A stretch of 64,000 nt of DNA from Rhizobium gallicum bv. gallicum R602sp. Lineage in GTDB: Bacteria > Pseudomonadota > Alphaproteobacteria > Rhizobiales > Rhizobiaceae. The position numbers and the translations under genes were made by a program. Of the stretch, positions 1 through 8,637 are shown one piece after another. The DNA lies in assembly GCF_000816845.1 (NCBI RefSeq), contig NZ_CP006880.1:248001-312000 (forward strand), written 5' to 3'. How positions within the stretch are numbered: position 1 is the stretch's first letter; each line of letters begins with the position of its first letter. The notes beneath the pieces were generated by a model. It did not search any database, had not been told where the DNA came from, and was given only the letters and a program-made list of their open reading frames with translations.

Positions 1-1
1 G

Positions 2-88
2 GCCGGAGCCCTGCCGACCTTGCACGAGCGATATGGGCTCTCGACGTCGAGGGTGGAGGCGGCCGTCAAATCTTGGCTGAATGAATAA
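2..88 (+). CDS. 3' end of an unidentified gene
   Basis: An open frame enters from the left edge and ends with TAA at 86-88, giving 28 visible residues that finish in AVKSWLNE. The piece is too short to assign to a family. It lies on the same strand as the TRAP operon, 65 bases upstream, so it may belong to the same transcription unit or to the preceding gene set. Confidence 0.5.
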   Translation, partial: AGALPTLHERYGLSTSRVEAAVKSWLNE

Positions 89-153
89 GCCCTACGTTCC
101 CGTCAGGGAGAGACGGGCAAAACAACTGGCGTGAGCACAATACGGAGGAGAAT

Positions 154-1158
154 ATGAGCTTGCATATCAATCGGCGTGGATTTCTTTCTGTTGCGGCGGG
201 TGCCTTGGCTGCGCCCGCATTGGTGGCCGGCGTGCGGCCGGCCAGGGCCGCGACAACCCTTACTCTCGGTCATGGCGCGGCCCCCGGCAATCCGCGGACG
301 ATTGCCGCTGCCAAATTCGCGGAACTCGTGGCGGTAAAGACCTCCGGCCGGGTGAAGATCAATGTCGCCGGCGCCGAGACGCTCGGCAGCGACTCCGCGA
401 TGCTGACCAGCCTTCGCACGGGGGCGCTCGATTTTACCGCCAACAGCCAGGGCGCAACATCGGCCCTGGTTCCGGAACTGGCGGCCCTCGGGCTTCCCTT
501 CCTGTTTCCCGATACGGCAAAAGCGATGAAGGTGTTGGGCGGGCCGGTCGGCGCCGAGCTGAACAAGCGGTTCGACGCCGTCGGCGTCGTTCCGCTCGAC
601 TGGTGGGACAACGGCATTCGCCATCTCACCAATTCCAAGCGTAACATTGCGGCGCCCGGTGACCTGAAGGGACTCAAGATCCGCACCCCCGCCGATCCGA
701 TGACGATCGACATCTTCCAGGCGCTTGGTGCAGGCACGGAACAGATCGCCTTCGGCGAACTCTATATCGCCCTGCAGCAAGGCGTCGTGGACGGCCAGGA
801 AAATCCGCTCGCCAATATCGAAAGCTCGAAACTCTTCGAGGTCAACAAGTACATCAGCCTCACAGCCCATAAGTGGGAGTCGACCCCATTCCTCATGTCG
901 AAGATCGCCCGGGCCCGGCTCGGAGCCGATCTTGAGGCGGTCAAGGCCGCCGCGAAGGAGGCGGGCGACCTGCAGCGCAAACTCTCCGCGGAAAAGGACG
1001 GTCAGGTTCTCGCGAACTTCAAGAAGAACACGGCCGTCGAAGTGGTGGAAGTCGACCGGGCGGCCTTCGTGAAGGCGACCGCTTCCGTTGCCGAAAACTG
1101 GAAGAAGAAGCCGTTCGGCGATTTCGTCAGCAAGATCGAATCGGAAGCAAAGGCGTGA
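154..1158 (+). CDS. TRAP transporter periplasmic substrate-binding protein (DctP family)
   Basis: This 334-residue protein is the solute receptor of a tripartite ATP-independent periplasmic transporter, which captures carboxylic or sugar acids in the periplasm. The N-terminus has a twin-arginine-like start (RRGFL at residues 7-11) followed by a hydrophobic stretch and ARA, which looks like an exported signal of about 32 residues. The body carries the DctP pattern, with a conserved DNGIRHLTNSKR segment and a GVVDGQENPLANI segment. A GGAGGAG ribosome site lies just before the ATG. The membrane subunits follow directly at 1184 and 1711, which fixes the assignment. The substrate cannot be read from sequence; the amidohydrolase at the operon end hints at a lactone or sugar acid. 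Confidence 0.93.
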   Translation: MSLHINRRGFLSVAAGALAAPALVAGVRPARAATTLTLGHGAAPGNPRTIAAAKFAELVAVKTSGRVKINVAGAETLGSDSAMLTSLRTGALDFTANSQGATSALVPELAALGLPFLFPDTAKAMKVLGGPVGAELNKRFDAVGVVPLDWWDNGIRHLTNSKRNIAAPGDLKGLKIRTPADPMTIDIFQALGAGTEQIAFGELYIALQQGVVDGQENPLANIESSKLFEVNKYISLTAHKWESTPFLMSKIARARLGADLEAVKAAAKEAGDLQRKLSAEKDGQVLANFKKNTAVEVVEVDRAAFVKATASVAENWKKKPFGDFVSKIESEAKA

Positions 1159-1183
1159 TGCCGCCCACTGAACGGAGTCTTCC

Positions 1184-1714
1184 ATGCAAAGCTTGCTGCA
1201 GTGCGTCGACATGCTGTCGCGCGCAATCGTAATGCTGTCCCGTTTCGTCGTCATCGCCAGCGGCATCGCGCTGACGGTGGTGACGACGGCCAATGTCGTT
1301 GCCCGCTACACATCGCAGAGCGGTGGTTTCTCCTTCGCCCAGGAGCTGCCGATGCTGATGTTTCCCTGGTTCATCCTGGCAGGCATCGTCCTTGCAGCCC
1401 ATGCCGGCGGGCACATGGCGGTCGAATGGCTCTATGACAAGCTTGGCGGCGGCATGAGGCTTTCGGCCCTCGTCCTGGCGAACGTCATCAGTATCATCGC
1501 CTTCGTCACCCTCGCCTATCAGTCGATCGTGGTGGCCGAGATCGCCGGCATGGAACAGAGCCCCGTCCTGCGGCTGCCGAACAGCGTTGGCTACTATGCG
1601 CTCGCCGTCGGCGCCTTCCTGGTGTCGATCGTCACGGCCGCTGCGACCGTCCGCGTGCTCCGGTTCGGCTGGGAATCCCGGATCGAGATTAAGGCCGAGG
1701 AGATGCCCCTGTGA
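1184..1714 (+). CDS. TRAP transporter small permease (DctQ family)
   Basis: This 176-residue integral membrane protein has about four hydrophobic helices, the standard size and topology of a DctQ small subunit. It includes the family's typical PWFILAGIVLAAHAGGHMAVE segment shortened here by context (helix 2). The gene starts 25 bases after the DctP gene. Its last codons overlap the start of the DctM gene by four bases (GTGA at 1711-1714), so translation is probably coupled. It should sit in the inner membrane as the partner of the large permease. Confidence 0.92.
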   Translation: MQSLLQCVDMLSRAIVMLSRFVVIASGIALTVVTTANVVARYTSQSGGFSFAQELPMLMFPWFILAGIVLAAHAGGHMAVEWLYDKLGGGMRLSALVLANVISIIAFVTLAYQSIVVAEIAGMEQSPVLRLPNSVGYYALAVGAFLVSIVTAAATVRVLRFGWESRIEIKAEEMPL

Positions 1715-2970
1715 CGCTGATCATGATCATCTCCTTCTGCGTGCTGATGGTCCTGGCGGTGCCGGTCGGTTACGGGCTGATCATCGCCGCCGGCCTCGGC
1801 ATTCTCTTCAACGGATACGTGCCGTTGTCCGTGGTCGCCCAGCAGGTCTACGATCAGACCCAGTCGTTTCCGATGCTCGCCCTGCCGTTCTTCATGCTGG
1901 CGGGGACGCTGATGCTCGGAGGCGAACTCGGCAAGCAGCTCTTGGAACTCGCCTCCCGCGCGATGCAGCGCTGGCGCGGAGGGCCGCTCTCGACGACCGT
2001 GGTCTCTTCCGTCGTCTTCGGCGGCGTTTCCGGATCCGCGGTCGCCAATGCCAGTGCGCTAGGCTCGGTGCTGATCCCGTGGCAGAAGCGGCAGGGATTT
2101 CCGCCAGCGCTCTGTGCGGCAAACAACGCGACTTCCGCGGTCATCGACGTGTTGGTCCCTCCCTCAATCCCGATGATCCTCTACTCCCTGATCAGCGGTG
2201 TCAGCGTCGCAGACCTGTTCATCTCGGGTATCCTGCCGGGCATCATCATGGCGGTGAGTTTCATCTTCGTCTGCTGGTTCATCTCGGTCCGCAGGAGATA
2301 TGCCGCCGAGGCGGTCAAGATTCGCAAGCGCGATCTGGCAAGGCTTGCGATCCAGAGCCTTCCCGCAATCCTCCTGCCGATCCTGATCATTCTCCTCCTT
2401 CGCTTCGGGTTCGCGACGCCGACCGAAGTCGCCGTGCTGTCGGTCGTCTATTCGCTGCTGCTCAGCCTGCTGTTCTACCGCGATCTCACCTGGAAACGCT
2501 TCTGCGATAACCTGGTGGAAGCGGGAGTAGCCACTGGCGTCGTCATGCTCGTCATCATGGGCAGCGCCGCCGTCGGCTGGGGTCTCACCTTCGACCAGGC
2601 GCCACAGCAGATGGCGGAATGGGTTGCCGCCAATATCTCCAGCCCGATCGTCATCATCTTGATGATGAACGTCCTGATGCTCATCGTCGGTATGCCGCTC
2701 GACATGCCGCCCGCCATCCTGCTGCTCGGACCGATCTTCGTGCCGCTGGCCGATGCCATTGGTCTCGACCGGGTGCAGCTCGGCCTGATGATGGTCATCA
2801 ATCTCGGCATCGGGCTTTACACGCCGCCGATCGGCACGACGCTGTTCATCTCGTCGTCGATCGCCGGAGCGCCGCTCGGAGCGACCACACGTGAACTCTG
2901 GCCGTTCTTCGGCATGGCGATGCTGCTGCTGCTCGCCGTGAGCTTCATCCCGGCGCTGACGATCTACTAG
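1711..2970 (+). CDS. TRAP transporter large permease (DctM family)
   Basis: This 419-residue protein is very hydrophobic, with about 12 membrane segments, and forms the ion-coupled transport channel. Family hallmarks include PFFMLAGTLM near residue 50, the GGVSGSAVANASALGSVLIP region, DVLVPPSIPMILYSLISGVSVADLFISG and the late LGIGLYTPPIGTTLF segment. It starts with GTG in a GTGA overlap with the small permease gene. Together with the genes at 154 and 1184 it makes a complete TRAP system. The next gene, a sugar ABC ATPase, starts only 13 bases downstream, so two different transporter classes are probably on one message. Confidence 0.94.
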   Translation: MTLIMIISFCVLMVLAVPVGYGLIIAAGLGILFNGYVPLSVVAQQVYDQTQSFPMLALPFFMLAGTLMLGGELGKQLLELASRAMQRWRGGPLSTTVVSSVVFGGVSGSAVANASALGSVLIPWQKRQGFPPALCAANNATSAVIDVLVPPSIPMILYSLISGVSVADLFISGILPGIIMAVSFIFVCWFISVRRRYAAEAVKIRKRDLARLAIQSLPAILLPILIILLLRFGFATPTEVAVLSVVYSLLLSLLFYRDLTWKRFCDNLVEAGVATGVVMLVIMGSAAVGWGLTFDQAPQQMAEWVAANISSPIVIILMMNVLMLIVGMPLDMPPAILLLGPIFVPLADAIGLDRVQLGLMMVINLGIGLYTPPIGTTLFISSSIAGAPLGATTRELWPFFGMAMLLLLAVSFIPALTIY

Positions 2971-2983
2971 GAAGGGGGACGCG

Positions 2984-4489
2984 ATGGAAGATGGCCGAAA
3001 GTTCGTCGCAACGGTCAAGGGGTTGACCAAGTCCTACGGCGCCACATCCGTTCTCAAAGGCGTGGATTTCTCGCTGGCGCGCGGCGAGATTCATGCACTG
3101 CTCGGCGGCAACGGTGCCGGAAAATCGACGATGATCCGCATCATCACCGGGCTCGCCGGAAAGGATGGCGGCGACATCGAGTTCAGGGATGCGGCGGACA
3201 ATCCGCTGAGTGACACCGAGGGCAGGTCGAAAGTGGCCGTCGTCCACCAGGAATTGGCGCTTCTGCCGCATCTAACGGTCGCCGAGAACATCGTCTTGCC
3301 GCGCTTTCCGAACGGCCTGCGCCTGTTTGACCGCAAGCGGTCGTGGCGGCAGGCCCATGATGCCCTGGCTATCATCGATCGGGAGTTCGCGGGCACCTCG
3401 CTCCACGAACTGGTCGGCGATCTCAGCCTCCATCAAGGGCAGATGGTCGAGATCGCAAGGGCGCTTTCCTCCGGGGCCGAACTTATCCTTCTCGACGAAC
3501 CGACCGCCAACCTTACGGCGCTCGAGACGGAGCGACTGTTCTCGGTGCTGAGACGGCTGACCCGGGAAAACGGCCTTGCCATCGTATTCGTGTCGCACCG
3601 GATGAAGGAGATCAGGCAGATCGCCGATGTCTGCACGATCATCCGGGACGGAAGGACCGTCGTCGACCGGGCCCCCACGAGAAGCCTGTCCGATACGGCG
3701 ATCATCGAGAAGATGGGTCAGATCACCGCAAGACACGCCGAGGGCGTCGGGGCGGCGCATCCGGTGCCCCGAAGCGCGGCGGCTTTCGCCGACGACACGC
3801 TCGTCATCCGGGACGCAGATGTCGAAATAACGTTGGCTGCGGGAATGATCCTCGGCGTCGCGGGTGCTCCGGTCGGCCCGCAATCGTTGATTTCGGCTTT
3901 GGTCGGAGCGGCGAAAGCAAGGCGCTGGACGGTTGCGCGGGCCGGCTGGCCGCAGGCCTTTACGTCCCCCCGGCAGGCCGCCCGTTCCGGATTGGGTTTC
4001 GTCACCGGCGACCGCGCGCACAAGGGCATTCTGGGCAATCTTCCAATCATCGACAACGTGATGGCCTCGCGCCGCATCCTGCGCCACAGCGTCTTCACAA
4101 GCGGGCGTGAGAGGGCGAAGTGCCTGGATCTGGTCGAGGCGCTGAAGATCAAGGCAGCCTCTATCTGGGACCTGCCCGACACGCTGAGCGGAGGGACGCA
4201 GCAGAAGCTCCTGCTCGCCCGCTGGCTCGGGCTTTCCTCCCGCCTTCTCGTGCTGGAGGAGCCGACACGCGGCGTCGACATCGGAACCAAGAAGGAGATT
4301 TACCAGCTGATCCGTCAGATGGCGGCAAGCGGGACGATCATCGTCTGGTGGTCGACGGAAAACGCCGAGCTCCTGGAGGTCTGCGACCGGGTGGTGGCGT
4401 TCGATACGGAAGGCCGCTGCGCCGGCGTGATCGAAAAGCAAGATTTGAGCGAGGACGCTCTCGCGAACATGACGGGAATGGCGGCATGA
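2984..4489 (+). CDS. Sugar ABC transporter ATP-binding protein, two nucleotide-binding domains (CUT2 type)
   Basis: This 501-residue protein has the double-ATPase layout of RbsA/MglA proteins, which power ribose/galactose-type importers at the cytoplasmic face of the membrane. Domain 1 has Walker A GGNGAGKST (residues 41-49), a signature-like LSLHQGQMVEIARAL and Walker B LILLDEP. Domain 2 has an eroded Walker A (GAPVGPQSL), an intact LSGGTQQKLLLARWL signature and LLVLEEPTRGVD. A weak second site is common in this family, but here the P-loop lysine is absent altogether. The gene overlaps the permease gene by ATGA (4486-4489). Substrate unknown. Confidence 0.93.
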   Translation: MEDGRKFVATVKGLTKSYGATSVLKGVDFSLARGEIHALLGGNGAGKSTMIRIITGLAGKDGGDIEFRDAADNPLSDTEGRSKVAVVHQELALLPHLTVAENIVLPRFPNGLRLFDRKRSWRQAHDALAIIDREFAGTSLHELVGDLSLHQGQMVEIARALSSGAELILLDEPTANLTALETERLFSVLRRLTRENGLAIVFVSHRMKEIRQIADVCTIIRDGRTVVDRAPTRSLSDTAIIEKMGQITARHAEGVGAAHPVPRSAAAFADDTLVIRDADVEITLAAGMILGVAGAPVGPQSLISALVGAAKARRWTVARAGWPQAFTSPRQAARSGLGFVTGDRAHKGILGNLPIIDNVMASRRILRHSVFTSGRERAKCLDLVEALKIKAASIWDLPDTLSGGTQQKLLLARWLGLSSRLLVLEEPTRGVDIGTKKEIYQLIRQMAASGTIIVWWSTENAELLEVCDRVVAFDTEGRCAGVIEKQDLSEDALANMTGMAA

Positions 4490-5496
4490 GATATGCACCA
4501 GAAACAAGTTCGGCCAAGGCGGGGCGGGAGCCGACGACACGACAGCGGGAAAGCCTGCTGTCGGTCTACCGAACGGAGATCGCCATCGCACTCGCAATCG
4601 CGCTCGTGGCACTCGCCGTCGGCTCACAGGTGCCGCAGGCGCTGAGCTGGGGCAATTTCGCCAACATCACCCAGGCGGGCGCACCGCTCATCATCATGTC
4701 TCTGGGTGTGCTGCTCGTCGTCATCACGGGCGGTATCGATCTGTCGGTGGGCTCGGTCTTCTCGCTGACCGGCATGGTGACCGCACAGGCGATGGCACAG
4801 GGGCTGGGCGGCGCCGGTGCCGCATTCGCCGGTCTGTCGGTCGGGCTGGTATTCGGATCGATCAACGGCTTTCTGGTGACGGTCGTCGGGCTTGCTCCCT
4901 TCGTGGTCACGCTGATCACCTTTGCCGTGGCAGGGTCACTGGCCTTCATCGTGACCAACGGCCGTTCGATGCCGATCGGCGATCCGGATTTCTGGCTGCT
5001 CAACAGCGGAAGTCTCGTTCCGGGCATTCCCAACTACATTCTCTTCTGCCTCGTGCTTTTGATCGCCATCGAATTCTTCTTGAAGAGGATGGTCGCGGGG
5101 CGGTGGTTCTATGCAGTCGGCAGCAGCTCGACCGCCGCCCATCTGCTCGGCATTCCTGTCCAGCGAACGAAGTTCATGGCCTATGTCGCCTCGTCGCTTC
5201 TGGCCTCTTTTTCCGGCCTGTTGACGATCTCCTATATCCTCAATGCCGAGTCGACGGCCGGCTCCAGCCTGATGCTTCAGGCGATCGCCGCGGTCGTCAT
5301 CGGCGGAGCCAGCCTGCTGGGCGGGACGGGCACGGCCGTCGGAGCGGTGCTGGGCGCACTGATGATCACCGTCATCCAGAACGGGGTCAACCTCATCGGC
5401 ATCAACAGTTTCTGGCAAGGCTCCGTCACCGGGCTCGCCATACTAGTGGCGGTGCTCATCGACCGCTTCGGCAACTCACGGCGCAGCCAGCGCTGA
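4486..5496 (+). CDS. Sugar ABC transporter permease (CUT2/RbsC type)
   Basis: The gene codes for 336 residues when started at the ATG that overlaps the ATPase stop codon (ATGA, 4486-4489); longer in-frame reading upstream would run back through the ATPase gene. The protein is strongly hydrophobic, with about eight to ten helices. It shows RbsC-type motifs: VVITGGIDLSVGSVFSLTGM in the first third and VVIGGASLLGGTGTAVGAVLGA near the C-terminus. It should form the channel with the ATPase at 2984 and receive substrate from the binding protein at 5541. The N-terminal 25 residues are charged and cytoplasmic. Confidence 0.93.
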   Translation: MRYAPETSSAKAGREPTTRQRESLLSVYRTEIAIALAIALVALAVGSQVPQALSWGNFANITQAGAPLIIMSLGVLLVVITGGIDLSVGSVFSLTGMVTAQAMAQGLGGAGAAFAGLSVGLVFGSINGFLVTVVGLAPFVVTLITFAVAGSLAFIVTNGRSMPIGDPDFWLLNSGSLVPGIPNYILFCLVLLIAIEFFLKRMVAGRWFYAVGSSSTAAHLLGIPVQRTKFMAYVASSLLASFSGLLTISYILNAESTAGSSLMLQAIAAVVIGGASLLGGTGTAVGAVLGALMITVIQNGVNLIGINSFWQGSVTGLAILVAVLIDRFGNSRRSQR

Positions 5497-5540
5497 ATTG
5501 AAAGGTCGGAATCATCCGGCGTATCGGAGGAGGAACTGAA

Positions 5541-6521
5541 ATGAAAACGAAGAAGAGGAAAAGCCTTGCGGTTGCGGCAGGCCTGGCGCTCGCGGTGATT
5601 TTCGCGAACGCTCCGACCAAGGCACAGGAAAAGAAGACCGTGGCCTATCTGGCGCCGTCGCTCGACATCTCCTACTGGCAATGGGTCGGCTACGGGGTGA
5701 AGCAGAAGGCCCAGGAGCTCGGCATGGACTATGTCGAGTATACGTCGGAAAACTCGCCGGCCAAACAGATGGACAATGCGCGCACCGCCATCACCAAGGG
5801 CGTCGACGCGATCGTCATCGGTCCGGTCAGCTCGACCAGCACACCCCCGCTGCTTGCCTATCTGAAGTCGCAGAATATTCCGATCGCTTTTGCCGGGATT
5901 GGTCCGCAGCCGGGCCAGACCGACTATACGTCGTCGGTGACCGCAAACAACTACGAGACCGGCAAGGCGCAGGGAAGCTTCGTCTGCAAACTCGCCAAGG
6001 ACCGCGGCGGCAACAAGGTTGGCATGCTGTCGCTGCCGCAGGACCGCGAAAACGCCCAGAAGTACCTCAAAGGCGCCGAGGAGGCATTCAAGGCGGATGG
6101 ATGCACGCTGGCGCAGATGCTTGAGACTCGTGGCCTAACCGTCAACGAAGCCGTCACGCAGGCAAACGACATGCTGACCGCTCATCCCGACATCAAGGGG
6201 ATCTACGGCATGTATGACGAAGCGGGAACCGGTGCCGCCAAGGTCCTCCAGACCCGCGGCCTCACTGGAAAGGTCGGAGTTGCGGTTGCAGACGGCAGCC
6301 CGACGACGATCGCGCTTTTGAAATCGAACGCGATCCAGGGCATCTTCTTCCAGGAGGCCGTCGGGCAGGGCATCGACGGGACGCAACAGGTCTTCAACGC
6401 GCTGAGCAACGCCCCGGTCAAGAAGGATCTGGCCCTGGTCATGCCGCTGGTCACGGCCGACAAGGTCGATTCACCGGAAGCCAAAGCCGTCATCGCTCGC
6501 GTCTTCCCGCCGGCCAAGTGA
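5541..6521 (+). CDS. Sugar ABC transporter substrate-binding protein (type 1 periplasmic)
   Basis: This 326-residue exported receptor has a lysine-rich start, a hydrophobic core and a likely cleavage after TKAQ (about residue 28). The body is a PBP type 1 fold of the ribose/xylose group, with motifs [36 protein letters not shown] and a hinge-region [19 protein letters not shown]. It has a good GGAGGAG ribosome site. Gene order ATPase, permease, binding protein is normal for CUT2 importers. Several aromatic residues near the start (SYWQW) may contribute to sugar stacking, but the ligand cannot be named. Confidence 0.92.
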   Translation: MKTKKRKSLAVAAGLALAVIFANAPTKAQEKKTVAYLAPSLDISYWQWVGYGVKQKAQELGMDYVEYTSENSPAKQMDNARTAITKGVDAIVIGPVSSTSTPPLLAYLKSQNIPIAFAGIGPQPGQTDYTSSVTANNYETGKAQGSFVCKLAKDRGGNKVGMLSLPQDRENAQKYLKGAEEAFKADGCTLAQMLETRGLTVNEAVTQANDMLTAHPDIKGIYGMYDEAGTGAAKVLQTRGLTGKVGVAVADGSPTTIALLKSNAIQGIFFQEAVGQGIDGTQQVFNALSNAPVKKDLALVMPLVTADKVDSPEAKAVIARVFPPAK

Positions 6522-6588
6522 TATGAAGCGGGTGCGGCTCCTCGACGCCGCCCCCGATCCTTTTACCCATAGGGGCGGAGCCAGAAGC

Positions 6589-7482
6589 ATGGATCAGTTT
6601 CCCATCATAGATCCCCATTTCCATCTGTGGGATCTGGACAACAACTATTACCCGTGGCTCTCCGACGGCGTGAAGCCCTCCGCGTTCGGCGACTACGCCG
6701 CGATCAACAAGACCTATCTGATCGAGGACTTTCTTGCCGATGCGGGCAACCAGAACCTGGTTAAGGCGGTGCATCTCGATGTCGGCTACGATCCCAAGGA
6801 TCCGGCCGGCGAAACGCGCTGGCTGCAGGCGGTGGCCGACAAACATGGTTTCCCGCATGGCATCGTCGGTTATTCGGATCTTCGCAAAAAGGACGTCGGC
6901 GACCTGCTCGACGAGCATATGCAGTATGCCAACTTCCGCGGCATAAGGCAGTCGATGAACTTCCACACCGACCCGGCCAAGACCTACCTGACCGAGGCGG
7001 AGGTCAGCCGTACGCCGGAATGGCGCCGCGGCTTCGTGGAACTGGCGCGTCGGGGCCTGAGTTTCGATCTGCAGCTCTATTACTGGCAGATGGAGGAGTT
7101 TCTCGATCTGGCGCGCGACTTTCCGGATGTGCAGATCATCCTCAATCACACGGGCATGCAGGTGGATGGTCCCGAACACTTCGAAGGGTGGCGGAAAGGC
7201 ATGAAGACCTTGTCCCAAGCTGCAAACGTCGCCTGCAAGATCTCCGGCCTTGGCATGGGCAATTGGACCTGGACCACCGACGACATCCGACCCTATGTCG
7301 AAGAGGCGATCGCTGCTTTCGGAGTGGAACGCTGCATGTTCGCTTCGAACTTTCCGGTCGACAAGCTATTTTCGAGCTACGACGCGATATTCGATTCATT
7401 CAAGGAGATTTCGAAGACCTTCGCCGAAAGCGAGCGCAGGGCCTTGTTCCATGACAATGCCGCGCGGTTTTACCGGCTCTGA
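6589..7482 (+). CDS. Amidohydrolase, COG3618 group (lactonase-like, TIM-barrel metal hydrolase)
   Basis: This is a 297-residue metal-dependent hydrolase of the amidohydrolase-2 family, whose known members open sugar lactones (L-fuconolactone and relatives) or 2-pyrone-4,6-dicarboxylate. The start at 6589 is preferred because AGGGGCGGAG lies eight bases upstream and it puts the metal motif HFH at residues 10-12, as usual; an in-frame ATG at 6523 is also possible. Other features are ILNHTGMQVDGPE mid-protein and the C-terminal MFASNFPVDKLF segment with the conserved Asp. It ends the operon, so a lactone brought in by one of the two upstream transporters is a reasonable but unproven substrate. 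Confidence 0.85.
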   Translation: MDQFPIIDPHFHLWDLDNNYYPWLSDGVKPSAFGDYAAINKTYLIEDFLADAGNQNLVKAVHLDVGYDPKDPAGETRWLQAVADKHGFPHGIVGYSDLRKKDVGDLLDEHMQYANFRGIRQSMNFHTDPAKTYLTEAEVSRTPEWRRGFVELARRGLSFDLQLYYWQMEEFLDLARDFPDVQIILNHTGMQVDGPEHFEGWRKGMKTLSQAANVACKISGLGMGNWTWTTDDIRPYVEEAIAAFGVERCMFASNFPVDKLFSSYDAIFDSFKEISKTFAESERRALFHDNAARFYRL

Positions 7483-7522
7483 CGAAATCCGTGATCCCAT
7501 ACTCACGCCTCAAGGGTGAGCA

Positions 7523-8476
7523 TCACGCCTTGACCTTGCGGACAACGTCCGCAATCGTCACCTCTTTGGGAATGAGCTTCAGTTTAAAAAAGGTGTCGGC
7601 GATGTTCTGCTGCTGCGCGACGACGGAGTTATCCAGGCGCTTGACTCCGTAGGATTGACGCTCGAGCGCCTTGACGAGGACAGGCTGGGGGATGCCGACC
7701 GACGGCGATAGCTCCGCGGCCGCAGCCGCGGTGTCTGACTTGGTCCATTGGTCGATCTCGGAAATGGCGTCGATCAAGACATCGATCGCCTTGGTGTGGC
7801 CGTCAACCAGCGCAGTCGTGCCGAGGTAGAACTGGTGATTGGGAACGATGCCCTCGCCGTTTCTAAGCTCTCGCGCTTCGACCGCCACTTCCGCAGCTGC
7901 CTGGAAGGGATCCCAGATGACCCATGCATCTACCGCGCCCTTTTCGAAGGCTGCGCGGCCGTCGGCCGGGGCGAGGAAGGATGGCTCCACGTCCTCGTAG
8001 GTCAAACCGGCTTCTTCGAGCGCCTTGACGAGCAGGTAATGCACGTTCGAGCCCTTGTTGAATGCGATCTTCTTGCCCTTCAGCTCCGCGACGGACTTAA
8101 TGGGACTGTCCTTCGGGACCAGTATGGCTTCGCCGCGCGGGGCGGGCGGCTCGTGTGCGATATAAACAAGCGGAGCGTTTGCGGCCTGGGCGAAGATCGG
8201 CGGCGTTTCGCCGGTCGATCCGAAATCGACCGAACCAGTGTTCAGGGCCTCGAGGAGCTGGGGACCGCCCTGAAACTCGGTCCATTCAACGGTGTAGCCG
8301 ATGGATTCAAGTTTCTTCTCCAGCGTCCCCTTGCCCTTGAGAAGTACCAGCGTTCCATACTTCTGGTAGCCGATACGCACGACCTTGTCAGCGGCGCCAG
8401 CCAGTCGAACATGCGTGAAAGGTGTCGCGATGGCACCTGCCACCACCGCAGTGAAAGCTCGCCTTGTGATCTTCAT
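7523..8476 (-). CDS. ABC transporter substrate-binding protein, aliphatic sulfonate type (SsuA-like)
   Basis: This 317-residue periplasmic receptor belongs to the nitrate/sulfonate/taurine group. A twin-arginine-like start (MKITRRAFT) leads into a hydrophobic signal ending LAGAADK. Family segments seen are RIGYQKYGTLVLLKGKG, TEFQGGPQLLEALNTGSVDFG and KGSNVHYLLVKALEEAGL. The ATG at 8476 is favoured over longer starts because GGAGGG lies just upstream and the signal peptide then sits at the N-terminus. No ATPase or permease gene is adjacent, so it is an orphan receptor here. It converges on the amidohydrolase at 7482 with only 40 bases between the stops. Confidence 0.88.
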   Translation of the reverse strand: MKITRRAFTAVVAGAIATPFTHVRLAGAADKVVRIGYQKYGTLVLLKGKGTLEKKLESIGYTVEWTEFQGGPQLLEALNTGSVDFGSTGETPPIFAQAANAPLVYIAHEPPAPRGEAILVPKDSPIKSVAELKGKKIAFNKGSNVHYLLVKALEEAGLTYEDVEPSFLAPADGRAAFEKGAVDAWVIWDPFQAAAEVAVEARELRNGEGIVPNHQFYLGTTALVDGHTKAIDVLIDAISEIDQWTKSDTAAAAAELSPSVGIPQPVLVKALERQSYGVKRLDNSVVAQQQNIADTFFKLKLIPKEVTIADVVRKVKA

Positions 8477-8637
8477 CATACCCTCCGGAATAAGACGAGA
8501 CCAAATTAAAGTGTCTCTATATTTTTCATAGAATATACGTGCTCCGGCATCCGCTTCTCCGGGATTCGCTTTTTTGTTCTGTTCCGACTGTGAGCAAAAA
8601 GAACTGCTCCGGGAGATAGATAACGCCAAGGCTATGT

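Noticed and set aside
99..117. CCCGTC/GACGGG hairpin before the TRAP operon as a terminator
   Set aside because: The stem is real but no T-run follows, so termination is not supported.
103..1293. Long minus-strand frame opposite the DctP gene
   Set aside because: It is the shadow of the TRAP receptor gene, with arginine-rich composition and no family pattern.
3272..4627. 451-codon minus-strand frame opposite the CUT2 ATPase
   Set aside because: The ATPase on the other strand has all expected motifs; this frame has none.
7502..7520. CTCAC/GTGAG inverted repeat between convergent genes
   Set aside because: Only five base pairs with a nine-base loop and no T-run on either strand.
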